64,000 nt of DNA from Peptostreptococcus sp. MV1 (GTDB taxonomy: Bacteria; Bacillota; Clostridia; Peptostreptococcales; Peptostreptococcaceae): contig NZ_JRNB01000118.1 of the NCBI RefSeq assembly GCF_000758885.1, positions 44,798 through 108,797 on the forward strand. The letters run 5' to 3'. Positions within the stretch are counted from its first letter, which is position 1, and the number at the start of each line of letters is the position of its first letter. The notes under the pieces are model-generated. The model saw nothing but the letters and a program-made list of their open reading frames with translations. It had not been told where the DNA came from and did no database searches. The position numbers and the translations under genes were made by a program. Shown here one piece after another: positions 40,725 to 50,900 of the stretch.

Positions 40725-42959
40725 TCACTTATTTTTTCGCATTTCTATATACTTAGTCATTATTTCAAGGTAGCTGGAATCCTTCCTATACATATTTCTA
40801 TTCAGGCTTTCCACAAACTTATTTTTAGAGTTCAAAAGTAGTAGGCTAGACTTGGCCCTTGTTATACCAACATATAGTAGTCTTACCCTCTCTGATATTA
40901 GGTCCAACTTGAGGTCATCCTCATAAGAAGACCTTGTCTTGCCCGGATTTTTCCCTACAATCTTGTCTATATCAATATTGACAAATGCCTCAGGATACTT
41001 AAAGTCCGGTCGCAAATACTTCCTATCCACCCTAAAATAATCATCTAGACTAGAGGGAAAGTCCGACTTGTTTATGCCTGTTATAATAACTGCATCCCAC
41101 TCCATACCCTTGGACTTGTGAAGGGTTGCCAGGGTCACACTTCCAGCCAATGGCTCAGTATCTCCCATGTCATATATGGACTCTATAGCCCCATCAAAGA
41201 CCCTACTATACCTATTTTCTAGACTAATAGATAGCCTTGCCAGATCTGCCCCCTCATAAGAAACCAAGTTGCTCAAATAAAAGACTATATATTTTGATAG
41301 GAGGATTTCATTATTAGTCAAGCTTAACCTGGTCAATATATAGGAAATCAAACCTATCCTATCTGCCTGGCAATAGTCACATATAGACCTAATAGAATCT
41401 AGAGCCTTACTCATGTGCTTAGAAAATGCCAGCCTTGAACTATCATCTAGTCTAGTTCTTAACTTACTTAGGCAATCGTCTCTATAAATATCATCATATA
41501 TTAGAGCTTCATGGTCAAACTTAGCTAAACTTGTAGACAGAGAGTCTAATTCCTCTTGACATAAGTCTAGGTCAAACCTGTCTATAAAGGCCTCCATTAT
41601 AAGATCAAGGAAGTTTTCCCTTGATGGGTCCAGTAGAAAGTCTAAGGCAAGTTTTAGGTCGCCTATGACCTTCTTTCTAACTTTAGAATCAGCCCCCAGC
41701 TTATCAAAGTCAATATCCCTGCTGGCCAAGTAGTCTCCCATCTCATCAGTATCGTAGTTGGAAAATGACAATACTCCTATACTGTAGTTTGGAAATTTCT
41801 TCTGATAGTATCTAATTGTCTTGACAACTAGGTCCCGCTCTTCTTCCTGGCTCTTGAGTGACCTTGCCGCTACCATATATCTATCAGTAGTCGGATTTTC
41901 CTTGTAGGCTTGTCCCTTTTCCACAGCTTCAATATGTATATTTTCCAGATGTGCTCCGGCCTGGTTTACCAGGTAGTTAGCTAGGTCAATTATGTCCTGA
42001 CTAGACCTTCCAGCCATATTCATCTCATAGGAATAGTCTGCCTGACAGCAAAAATCCTTGAAGTATTTTGGATCAGAACCCGTAAATGTCCCCGTAATAC
42101 TTTGGTTTATATCTCCAACCCTAACTAGGTTTTTCTTGGATTTTTTGTGGCTAGCCTTCTTGTATGCAATTATATCTATTATTTTGCCCTGGATTTCATT
42201 GGAATCCTGACACTCATCTTCAAATACATAAGTATATCTTTTCTGGTATTTTTCAGCAATTGCCTCATTATCTACCAGTATCCTATAGGCCCTAATCAAG
42301 ATATCATCGTAGTCAAAATAGCCTTCCTGGTCCAGTATAGACTGATAGTTTTTGTATATTGGACCAATTATCTTCATTATGCCAGCCTCGGATTTGAGCA
42401 AATAATCATCCAAGCTCTCTACATCAATATCGGCATATTTAAGCAATTTTATAGTATTCAAGACTATATTTGTAAATTCCCTATACCACTTATCCAAGTG
42501 GGCCTGGTCAGATCTCAATTCCTTCTTCAAAAAAGACCTAATCTTAACTTCATTTCCCGGCATGGACTCATATTCATCAATAGCCATCTGAATAAGTAGG
42601 CCCTTCCTATAGTCATCGATAATCTGACTCTCCTCACTAACCATGGCTATATCAGTATTTTCCCTTATAATCTTCATTGCAAGAGAATGAATGGTCATAA
42701 CCTCAAAACCAGCCTTATCAATTCCCTCGTCTTCTAAAATAAACCTTATTCTAGACCTAAAATTGTTGGCAGCACTATTCATATAGGTAAGAACCAAAAT
42801 CTTGCCATCTTGGCCATCATCCTTCATCTTCTTTAAGAGTTTGGCCACTAGGTTGGTAATTATAAAGGTCTTGCCCGCACCTGGAACAGCCTGGATGCCC
42901 ATACTACCAGATCTATATTTCATAATTTCTTTTTGGTCTTTTCTAAAAACTATATCCAT
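40725..42959 (-). CDS. UvrD/AddA-like SF1 helicase without nuclease domain
   Basis: 744 residues. Helicase motifs in order: Q-like FRKDQKEIM, Walker A AVPGAGKT (24-31), Ia LTYMNSAANNF, Ic MTIHSLAMKI, II VFEDECQDSNEIQ, III RVGDINQSITGTFTGSDP, IV-like MAGRSSQDI, V ATLHKSKGMEWDAVIITG, VI RLLYVGITRAK. It looks fully active and ends about 40 residues after motif VI, with no nuclease domain. That domain may be supplied by the 223-residue protein encoded next. The 580-residue protein is encoded 27 bp upstream. The ATG follows TTTAGGAGG. Closer to AddA/UvrD than to Rep; the substrate is unknown. Confidence 0.88.
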   Translation of the reverse strand: MDIVFRKDQKEIMKYRSGSMGIQAVPGAGKTFIITNLVAKLLKKMKDDGQDGKILVLTYMNSAANNFRSRIRFILEDEGIDKAGFEVMTIHSLAMKIIRENTDIAMVSEESQIIDDYRKGLLIQMAIDEYESMPGNEVKIRSFLKKELRSDQAHLDKWYREFTNIVLNTIKLLKYADIDVESLDDYLLKSEAGIMKIIGPIYKNYQSILDQEGYFDYDDILIRAYRILVDNEAIAEKYQKRYTYVFEDECQDSNEIQGKIIDIIAYKKASHKKSKKNLVRVGDINQSITGTFTGSDPKYFKDFCCQADYSYEMNMAGRSSQDIIDLANYLVNQAGAHLENIHIEAVEKGQAYKENPTTDRYMVAARSLKSQEEERDLVVKTIRYYQKKFPNYSIGVLSFSNYDTDEMGDYLASRDIDFDKLGADSKVRKKVIGDLKLALDFLLDPSRENFLDLIMEAFIDRFDLDLCQEELDSLSTSLAKFDHEALIYDDIYRDDCLSKLRTRLDDSSRLAFSKHMSKALDSIRSICDYCQADRIGLISYILTRLSLTNNEILLSKYIVFYLSNLVSYEGADLARLSISLENRYSRVFDGAIESIYDMGDTEPLAGSVTLATLHKSKGMEWDAVIITGINKSDFPSSLDDYFRVDRKYLRPDFKYPEAFVNIDIDKIVGKNPGKTRSSYEDDLKLDLISERVRLLYVGITRAKSSLLLLNSKNKFVESLNRNMYRKDSSYLEIMTKYIEMRKNK

Positions 42960-42986
42960 AGTTGCCTCCTAAATTCCTTACAAAAA

Positions 42987-44729
42987 CTACATCCACAATA
43001 ATCTCCTGTCACCATCTTGGTCGTAACCATTAATAGCTAAATCTGAATGTAGCAGGTAAATATTCAAAACATCTTGAGGGTTAGATTTTCCGCCTTTTTC
43101 ATATTCCTCAAGTCCATGGTAATTTTCATCTATTATATTGTCTCTTAAAAAGTCCATCATCGACCACAAGTTATCCATATAATCCCTATTCTTATCTATC
43201 TCTAATTCCTTGTAAATTTGGGCAATATTGTCCTCATCGATATTCATAAGTAGGCTATCATCCATATAGGCTAGGTCTGTGTTCAGGTTATTTTCAACCT
43301 TCCTTGTATATGATTTGGAACTTGCATCAAATACCAATATATAGTCCCTATTTAGACCTAGAGACCTGTATTCATCCAGACTCATAAGCAATATATCCTT
43401 CCTAGTAGCCTCTTCCATCTTTGTCATATTGCCTGTAAAAATACTTGAGTAATTTTTCAAGAAAGTCAGCCTTGCCTCATCGCTAATAGAAATAAAATCG
43501 ACCCTGTCACAAACCTCCTTGAGTATATTTATAGCCTTTATATCATCACAAAAACTACTTACCAGAATCATGTCTTCAGAATCCACTCTACCCTTTAAGA
43601 AATGCCTTTTAAAAAGTTTCTTAACTAGTTCTTGGTCGGGTATCTGTCCAAATGTGTCTTTAGACAAGCTCCTACGAATATCAGACATCAAGTCTTCCAA
43701 CTTATTCCTTATACTTATATAGCTCTTATCTGGATTAAAAAATCTGACTAATTCAATCTTGTCTTCATCATCTAAAATGTACTCCAAATCGTGATAAATA
43801 GCCAGAGCACTAAAAAGGATATTCCCAATATAGGTGCTAGTCACAAGCTTACTTTTAGATAGACGTCTAATCCTATGACCTAATTTTTCACTAATCTGAT
43901 CCAAATCTCGATCTGATATAGACCTATTGTTAGCTACTATTACTGCAATTCTATCTGTAGCTATTTTTTCTTCATTTATAATATTTTCTAGTGTATTTAT
44001 CAATCCAATATACATATCATAATAGCTATCATAGTGGATTTCTTCTATTTTTTTACGTAATTTATTTGACCTGTGCCTATTTTTTTGACTACTGGCTAGC
44101 ATATCTTCCAAGTCTATAAAGTTCTTGTCCTTAGTAAATATTCTATAAGTATCATTACTTAGCAAATCTGTATAATACTTGTCTACCAAACTAGACAAAT
44201 CGTATATACCCAACCTGTCCATTATAGACCTATACTCAACTATTATATTTTTCATATCATCAAATATATGTTTATTAGATACAGACATCTTAAATCTTCC
44301 TATTCTATGAGCTATTGCATCAAAAGGAATTTGGTTCATACTGGCATCCACCATTGCCTCATAAATATGAATAGCAATATTTATGCTATTTGAATTAAGT
44401 CCTTGAAAATAACCATCAAGGTATCTTCTATCCACTATTATCTTATTGAGCAAAAAAATAGATGCCAATTTAGGCAAAATCTCCGGTTTTATTCCATCAG
44501 CCACCAATGGCCAGTATAGGGTCAGTTGGTTAACTATGTAGACCTGCTTGCTAGTAATAGCAATCTTTTCGTGGTAATTACCAGCAAAGGAAGTTCTTAG
44601 AATATTAGCAAGAACCACCTGGTCTAGTGATTTTTGGCACAAAAGATAATTTGATCCTATAAATTGCTCTAATATATTTGATTTTTCTTTACTCGTCGAC
44701 TGCTTGAAAGTCGTTTTCTTCATTGTCAT
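42987..44729 (-). CDS. Helicase-like scaffold protein, AddB/RecC-type, function unknown
   Basis: 580 residues, not assignable by clear motifs: no Walker A or B, no signal peptide, no membrane segments. The layout still resembles the inactivated helicase half of AddB: a first strand EKIAITSK, helices around YRSIMDRLGIYDLSSLVDKYYTDLL (compare the YSSYTKLMEEDYIDTEDW region of AddB), a second-domain start RIAVIVANNRSISDRDL, and a motif-V-like strand KDILLMSLDEYRSLGLNRDYILVFD. I infer a RecC/AddB-like partner of the helicase and nuclease downstream; a structure prediction would decide. It is the first gene of the DNA-repair run and starts behind ATGGAG. Confidence 0.55.
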   Translation of the reverse strand: MTMKKTTFKQSTSKEKSNILEQFIGSNYLLCQKSLDQVVLANILRTSFAGNYHEKIAITSKQVYIVNQLTLYWPLVADGIKPEILPKLASIFLLNKIIVDRRYLDGYFQGLNSNSINIAIHIYEAMVDASMNQIPFDAIAHRIGRFKMSVSNKHIFDDMKNIIVEYRSIMDRLGIYDLSSLVDKYYTDLLSNDTYRIFTKDKNFIDLEDMLASSQKNRHRSNKLRKKIEEIHYDSYYDMYIGLINTLENIINEEKIATDRIAVIVANNRSISDRDLDQISEKLGHRIRRLSKSKLVTSTYIGNILFSALAIYHDLEYILDDEDKIELVRFFNPDKSYISIRNKLEDLMSDIRRSLSKDTFGQIPDQELVKKLFKRHFLKGRVDSEDMILVSSFCDDIKAINILKEVCDRVDFISISDEARLTFLKNYSSIFTGNMTKMEEATRKDILLMSLDEYRSLGLNRDYILVFDASSKSYTRKVENNLNTDLAYMDDSLLMNIDEDNIAQIYKELEIDKNRDYMDNLWSMMDFLRDNIIDENYHGLEEYEKGGKSNPQDVLNIYLLHSDLAINGYDQDGDRRLLWM

Positions 44730-45076
44730 TTTAGTTCTCCATAAATTGTTTATTAATGAAATATGAAATCTTTTATACTTATTTTATAGAAACTGTAACT
44801 TTTTCATCTTCTATAACTAATAATCTCATTTTTTCAACTTTCGTTAGTATATTGCCTTATATTTAGGTATAACCTATCAATTCAATTTTAACATATACTG
44901 TAAAGACTTTGAATACTAAAGTCTACGTAGGTATTATTTTTCTTATTTAACAATTATAAAACTCTTAAAACATCAAACACATCATTGTATTACAGTAAAA
45001 AAAAATAGCTATGAATATTTTTATTATATTCATAGCTATTTTAATCTTAAATATAAAAAGTCAACTAAAATCTTTT
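44730..45076 (-). terminator. Gap with a strong terminator at 45003-45041
   Basis: This 347-bp gap holds a terminator for the FMN-binding gene: a 15-base perfect stem AATAGCTATGAATAT / ATATTCATAGCTATT (45004-45018, 45026-45040) followed on the minus strand by nine Ts. The remainder, about 270 bp before the 580-residue gene, is AT-rich and should hold the promoter of the DNA-repair run. I found no convincing promoter pair or coding sequence there. Confidence 0.9.
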
Positions 45077-46366
45077 TTAATTAGTTTTTACTTTTTCTAT
45101 ACCCATTACACCATTTAAAGTTGACATGATATTTTCATGTATAGCCTTGGTTGTAGAAGGTATACTAGAAGTCATCTCCTTTATCTTCTTCTGTAACTCT
45201 TCAATTTTAGACATTAGAGAAGTATTTTGTTCTTTCAAACTTGTATTTTCAGTCTCAAGTGTTTTCTTTTCTTTTTCTACTTTTTCTTTATCTTCTATGG
45301 CTTGCTTTAATTTATTTATCAAATCCTTACTATCCGTATTATCAGATGGATTCACTGCCTTCTTCAAGGCATCATTAACTGCATCCTTGATTCCATTAGA
45401 AGAGAAGGTTGCTCTAGAAACGGAGTCTACCTTAGTAGTTTGTTTAGAAATTATTGATTGTATCAAGGTCTTAGCCATTTCGAAATAATCATGGTCATCT
45501 CCATTTTCGATTACCTTAATTGATTCGATTTTACCACCCTTTACTTCTACCTCTACTTTTATAGTGCTTTTAAAGCCACTACCTGTACCTTCATATTTTC
45601 CATCTTTTAACTTTCCACTTACATCATTAGAATTTTGTAATTCTTCAATTTGCTTCTTTAATTTCTTTATTTCTTCCTTATCAGCTGACTGGTTAGGTTT
45701 CTCTGCAGATTGTCCATTCCCTGCACCACTTCCTCCACCAGAAGCTGAGCCTGTACTTGCCCCAGCATTTTTTAGTGCATTTGCAACAGCTGATTTTATA
45801 CCATTACTCGTAAATGTAGCACCACTTACCCCATCTACATCAGTTGATTGTGAAGAAATAATATTAGGTATAATTCCTGAACACCTATCATAGTATTCAG
45901 GTGTTTCTGAATGGTTTTCAACCTTTATATCGGATATCTTGCCATTAGAAACTGTAACCTTTACTTTGATTTCACCGCCATAGCCCTTTGCCGAACCATA
46001 GTATACTCCATCTTTTAACTTACTAGGTATGCTTGTGTCGGCAGAACTGGCAGAACTACTACTTCCACTCCTTGAACTCCTACCACTGCTTGAGCCTCTA
46101 CTTGAATTTTTGTTTTTACTGTTTTTATTATCACTTTTTGAAGTTTTACCAGTATCTGAACTAGAACTTTTACCGCTGGTATTTTTATCTTCAACTTTAT
46201 CTGTATCCTCTTTTTCGTCATTTTCTGCCATATTATTATCAATTGGCAAGGGCTGTTTTACTATGGAATTTTTGCCTAAACTCATCCCTAGGCTATAGCC
46301 GGTAACACCAATAAATACTGACATTATTATACTTATAAGTATAAGCTTATTGATATTTTTACTCAT
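45077..46366 (-). CDS. Membrane-anchored protein with two FMN-binding domains
   Basis: 429 residues. An uncleaved N-terminal membrane helix (about 8-28) is followed by a Ser/Lys/Asn-rich low-complexity spacer (45-110), an FMN_bind domain (about 116-200: KDGVYYGSAKGYGGEIKVKVTV...VDGVSGATFTSNG), a Gly/Ser linker, a second FMN_bind domain (about 254-340) and a coiled coil (350-405). Such domains carry FMN covalently on the Thr of S-G-A-T. In the second domain the glycine is replaced (SRATFSSNG). The spacer could reach through the wall. It overlaps the preceding single-domain gene by one base. Likely extracytoplasmic electron transfer. Confidence 0.85.
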   Translation of the reverse strand: MSKNINKLILISIIMSVFIGVTGYSLGMSLGKNSIVKQPLPIDNNMAENDEKEDTDKVEDKNTSGKSSSSDTGKTSKSDNKNSKNKNSSRGSSSGRSSRSGSSSSASSADTSIPSKLKDGVYYGSAKGYGGEIKVKVTVSNGKISDIKVENHSETPEYYDRCSGIIPNIISSQSTDVDGVSGATFTSNGIKSAVANALKNAGASTGSASGGGSGAGNGQSAEKPNQSADKEEIKKLKKQIEELQNSNDVSGKLKDGKYEGTGSGFKSTIKVEVEVKGGKIESIKVIENGDDHDYFEMAKTLIQSIISKQTTKVDSVSRATFSSNGIKDAVNDALKKAVNPSDNTDSKDLINKLKQAIEDKEKVEKEKKTLETENTSLKEQNTSLMSKIEELQKKIKEMTSSIPSTTKAIHENIMSTLNGVMGIEKVKTN

Positions 46367-46890
46367 TAATTTCCTCCACTAGCCAATGCGTTATTAACTG
46401 CACCTATAATCCCATTGGAACTATAAGTCGCACCACTAACAACTGATACATCTGTACTTTGTTTACTTACTATGTCGGATATCAACGATCTAGCCTTTTC
46501 AAAGTATTCTGCATCATCGGAATTTTCTACAATACGAATATCTTTAATTTGTCCTCCTTCTACCCTGACACTTACCTTAACATCCCCATGATAGCCAGGA
46601 GCACTTCCTGTATATTCTCCATCCTTATATTTTGAACTAGATGAATTAGAATTAGAACTTGAATCATTATTTGAATCAGGTTTCTTTCCCTCTTCTACAT
46701 CGCTTCCACTGCTATCATCATTTGCAGGTGAATTAGATTTATCACCTTTATTATCCTCACTTTGCACTCTATTTGATGGTGAACTATCATTTCTTGCCAC
46801 CTTATTTTTACTTATACTTGTCCCCATTACTATTGCAAGGACTAACAAGAAAGATATTGCAGCAGTTATTATCATATTTTTCTTTTCCAT
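46366..46890 (-). CDS. Membrane-anchored single FMN-binding domain protein
   Basis: 174 residues from the ATG at 46888-46890, which follows GGAGGTGTG; the frame ten codons longer has no site. An N-terminal membrane helix (about 6-26), an Asn/Ser/Asp-rich spacer (30-85) and one FMN_bind domain (about 88-172) with YTGSAPGYHGDVKVSV and the flavinylation motif VSGATYSSNG. It would sit on the outer face of the membrane. Encoded between the ferric-reductase-like protein and the two-domain FMN protein. An ApbE/FmnA flavin transferase is required by this type of protein but is not in the window. Confidence 0.87.
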   Translation of the reverse strand: MEKKNMIITAAISFLLVLAIVMGTSISKNKVARNDSSPSNRVQSEDNKGDKSNSPANDDSSGSDVEEGKKPDSNNDSSSNSNSSSSKYKDGEYTGSAPGYHGDVKVSVRVEGGQIKDIRIVENSDDAEYFEKARSLISDIVSKQSTDVSVVSGATYSSNGIIGAVNNALASGGN

Positions 46891-46967
46891 TACACACCTC
46901 CAAGTACAATTTAATTTCACTATATCTTTATAACAGTTATATTAAACATATAATCTGCTAATATATC

Positions 46968-47699
46968 CTACTTTGCAGCTAAACTGGCTTTTTTAGCTGT
47001 ATACTTTTTGTCTATAATTATCTTAAGCTTGAAGATAGTATATGACATGAAAACAAGACAATAGAAAATTAAATTTACATTTCTTACAAGTGATGATGGC
47101 TTTGCTATATAAACCATTAAAACCTGTACAAAAACCATGGCATAAAAAATATATGCAAATTCTTGCAAGCTTTTCCATTTCTTTCCTGTCATTTTTTTTC
47201 TTATTAATCTAAATGATGTCACAAATAATGGCAACATTATCCCTATTGCAAATACACCGGCACTAAACATCATTAAGTTTGTCCATAGTGGAATTCCAGT
47301 CATTTTTACAATATTTTTGCTATTTAATAAAAATGCAAAAAAGTAATGTGTATTATGAGGTAGAGTAAAGATGCATGCAATAATAGACAATTCTCCCCTA
47401 TTCATCCTCAATCTTTTTGATATTTTATACTTCATATCAAAAACACCCATATACATGACCAGGATGAAGAATGCTCCTCCCATTGCACCAGAATCTATAG
47501 CTCTCATAAATTGTTTTAGTCCTACCACATAGTTAATGCTATATCCATTCAAAAGATAAATTGTATGAATAATAGACATCAAAGAAATTACTGAAGTTAC
47601 AATGTATATTTCTTTGCAATACTTTTTAATATAGTCAGCGAAATAATAGGCTAAAGCTACTATAATAAAGATGCTTATTTCTATAACCAATCTTATCAC
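46968..47699 (-). CDS. Ferric-reductase-like haem membrane protein
   Basis: About 243 residues with six or seven hydrophobic helices. Histidines lie in SLMSIIHTIYLL and in CIFTLPHNTHYFFAF; the late segment KSLQEFAYIFYAMVFVQVLMVY has the layout of the MsrQ/ferric-reductase transmembrane family, although the usual second haem His of that helix is not obvious. It would pass electrons across the membrane to the FMN proteins encoded downstream. The start is unclear: GTG at 47697-47699 (six bases after GGGG) is used; a TTG at 47688-47690 or 47709-47711 is possible. The overall family call is moderately sure. Confidence 0.7.
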   Translation of the reverse strand: MIRLVIEISIFIIVALAYYFADYIKKYCKEIYIVTSVISLMSIIHTIYLLNGYSINYVVGLKQFMRAIDSGAMGGAFFILVMYMGVFDMKYKISKRLRMNRGELSIIACIFTLPHNTHYFFAFLLNSKNIVKMTGIPLWTNLMMFSAGVFAIGIMLPLFVTSFRLIRKKMTGKKWKSLQEFAYIFYAMVFVQVLMVYIAKPSSLVRNVNLIFYCLVFMSYTIFKLKIIIDKKYTAKKASLAAK

Positions 47700-47857
47700 T
47701 TCCTTCCCCAAATTTTAAGTTGTTTAGAACTTTGTATCCCCAAATTAATGTCGGTCAACTCTTGTGTTAACAATAACCTGATATTTTTTCATAATTAAAA
47801 CACAGTTCAGTATTATAATTTTATATAAATCATAAATCATGAACTAAGTGCATCATT

Positions 47858-47899
47858 AAAAACAGCAACATCATAAAATAATTTTTATGATGTTGCTGA
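47858..47899 (-). terminator. Terminator of the CWB2-FMN wall-protein gene
   Basis: Sixteen-base perfect stem CAGCAACATCATAAAA / TTTTATGATGTTGCTG with a four-base loop, then TTTTT on the minus strand. It separates the large wall-protein transcript from the ferric-reductase operon. The rest of the 250-bp gap, up to 47700, is AT-rich with no clear promoter boxes. Confidence 0.93.
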
Positions 47900-47946
47900 A
47901 TATGTATTGATTTGCTTTAGTATTTCAACAAAAATTTATTGTTAAT

Positions 47947-50900
47947 TTATTGCTTCTTTAAAGTAAATTCTCCTATTAATACTTTTTGCTTGAAAGTACT
48001 TTCATTATTTTTAAATTTTCCAAAGTTATATAGGTATAGCTTAGTTGGCTTATCAGCATCTAAAATATCCTTAGCAGGCTTTGACAAGTCAAGAATTTCA
48101 TCTTCAGTATATGTATCCTTCTCACCCTTTACAACACCAACTGAAAATAATTTAAGGTCGTCCAAAGAGTTAATATCAATCTGATTAAACGCTCCTGCAT
48201 TCCACTTACCACTCTTGATATCAAATGCATTCGAATAATTCATCCAATAACCACGACTTTTTCCTGCATCACGAGCTATATTAATCTTTTCTTCAGGCTC
48301 ATACTCTAATTTTGAAACCCTACTCCAATTAGTGAATTTTTCATTAAAACCTACTACTTGATAAGGTACTACTTCAAATGGAATATCAAATTTACCAGTA
48401 AACTCTTCTTCCCCTGAGCCTTTAAGTGTTACATTAGCTGTTATTTTATGAACACCCTTTTCACTAAGGTCTATCTTTTTTACTTCATTGGCATCTATTT
48501 GAACTTTATCAACAAATAGCTTATCCTCAGCATTTCCATATGTTTGTTTAATAAATTTTTGAAGTTCTTCTGAATCTAACTCGCCCTCAGAGTTTAGCAT
48601 ATTATGATTCTTTGACAAACCTACTAGACTATTTTTGTATGCTGGGATTCCAGATTTTAAACTATCAGGAACTTTTGGTAAAAGCTGAACATTTTTAGTT
48701 TTAATAGCTTCTTTAAACTTATCTTCAAGAGCTGATTTTGCCTTTTCTAATCTAAAATGTATAGGTAGTTTAAATTTATAGCTTGAGCCATCAACAAACT
48801 TTAATTTAACATCAATCTTTACTTGTGATGTTTTAGAGGCATTTTTGATGGCATTGGCTATTTCTGTGTTATCTACTTCCACATTAGCAGACGCTAATAA
48901 TTTTTTACCCTCATCCTTCATTGCACTTGGGAATGCAGCCTTTATAAAGTCAGCATTAACTTGTTCCTTGGCCAACTTTTCTATTACAGCCATATTATTT
49001 TCATTAGCATAGTCTTTATCTAATGTTATAGTTTGTTCTGAAATTCTATAACCCTTATTTTCAAACTCTTTAACTGCATCTTTAAATTCTTCTGATTTTA
49101 TCCCTTCAAATGCGAATCTAAAATCTTTTATACCTGACTGATCTAGCTTGTACTGTTCATCACCTGAAGTGAAATCTGCCTCTTTTATAAACAGTCCATA
49201 AGATCCAGTTTTGTCAAATGTTGGCCACTCTATTTCGCTATCACTCTTCAGATAAAATATCTTTTCTTTATTATTGTCTTCTCTTGTTGTAACAAGTCTA
49301 AATTCAATCTTTTTTCCTATCAAGCTATTTGAAGTTTCTTCAGGCATAGTAAGTTTCTGGATAAAATTTAATTGCTGATTTTGATCAAGTTTATTATTAA
49401 ATCCATTTACATCTTTCCAATCATTTTTACCAACTTCACTCACCTGAACTTTTTTAACTGTACACTGAATTTTTGTATTATCAAAAATCTGTATAGATTT
49501 TATTAATTTAACAGTGTTAGTTTTTTCATGAACTAATCTAAGAGCTAGACCCTTCTTTGTGTCATATCCTAGGTTTTCTTTAGTCAATTTTAACTTACCC
49601 TTTATTTCTACTAGTTCCCCACTTTCATGGTTTACATAGCACAACTTTATACCATATTTTTCAAAATCCTTAAATGGTACTTCTATAGGTTTAGTTTGAC
49701 CCTTTTTAAGCATTTCAGCCTTAAAGCCTATCTTATTAAAGTCTATTTCACTTCCACCCTTATAGTTAGGCTGCAAATCATTCTTTTTTGGTACAGTTAA
49801 ATTGGCAAAAGCAACACTCGGATCTGCCTTCTTAAGTGCATTTGATATTGCCTCTATCGTTCCTGTAGCAGTATAAGTGGCCCCACTTATAGTATCAACC
49901 TTATATCTGTAATCAAGATCTTCATTCATGTACGTCCTTGTCAAGTAATTCAATCTTGGTCTTAACGTCTGTGGTATGCTTCCTTCAACATGCCCTTTTT
50001 CAATTCCTAATTTATGTGTACCAAACACATGCTTTGAAAAGATATCGTCTAAGACCTTATTAAAAGCTTCAACTGTATAGACATTTGTTGACTTGTCAAC
50101 ATCCTTCATTACCTTGTTTTCGGCATCTCTTGCAGACTTTAAGAAGTAATTAAGCCTATTAACTTGGCCTGATTTAGCTGCATTTATAGCTCCATTATAT
50201 CCCTGAATAAATGTCTGGCCATCATCTGGAAGTCCCGGATACTTATCACCAGGCGCAACTTTTAGAACTTCTTCTTTTTCAAATTCTACCTTTTCTATTT
50301 TTCCATCTTTTACTGTTACTTTTAACGGTATTGGCTTACTACCTATAAAACCAAATCCATCTCCATAATATACTCCATCTGGATAGTTTTTATTTTCATC
50401 TAGTTTAGCAAAGTTTTCTTTTGATAAAAGATTAAGTTTGTCTTTCTTTTTAGGTCTAGGAACCTTCTTAATTTCGGCAGCATCATTAATCTTCTTTATA
50501 AGATCATGGCTACCCTTATATAAACTTGCTGTTGTATATGTAGCAGATGTTACTATATCAACCTTGTGTTCATCATTTATTTTCTTAATTCCTTCCTCAT
50601 TTATCCTATCCGTGTCAGGATTCTCCTTGACAAGCTTGTATAATTTGTCAGAAATAGTATTTAGTTCTTTTAATTTATCTGCCTTGTCCTTATCTAAGAA
50701 ATAATTATTATCCTTTAGTTTTTCAAACAGCTTATCTCTATTCTTTCCAAAAAATTCTTTATACGTACCTGATTTTGTATCATTATATTCAAACTTTATA
50801 TCCTTTATCTTGCCACCTTCTACTGTAGCAATTAACTTATTATTCTTTCCACTCATAGCAAGTTTAGAGAAACCTTCTGCTTCTACTTCATACTTGCCAT

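Noticed and set aside
46015..46298. Open frames rich in Ser, Leu or Val opposite the low-complexity spacer of the FMN protein
   Set aside because: They mirror the Ser/Lys/Asn repeats of the real gene in other frames and have no ribosome site.
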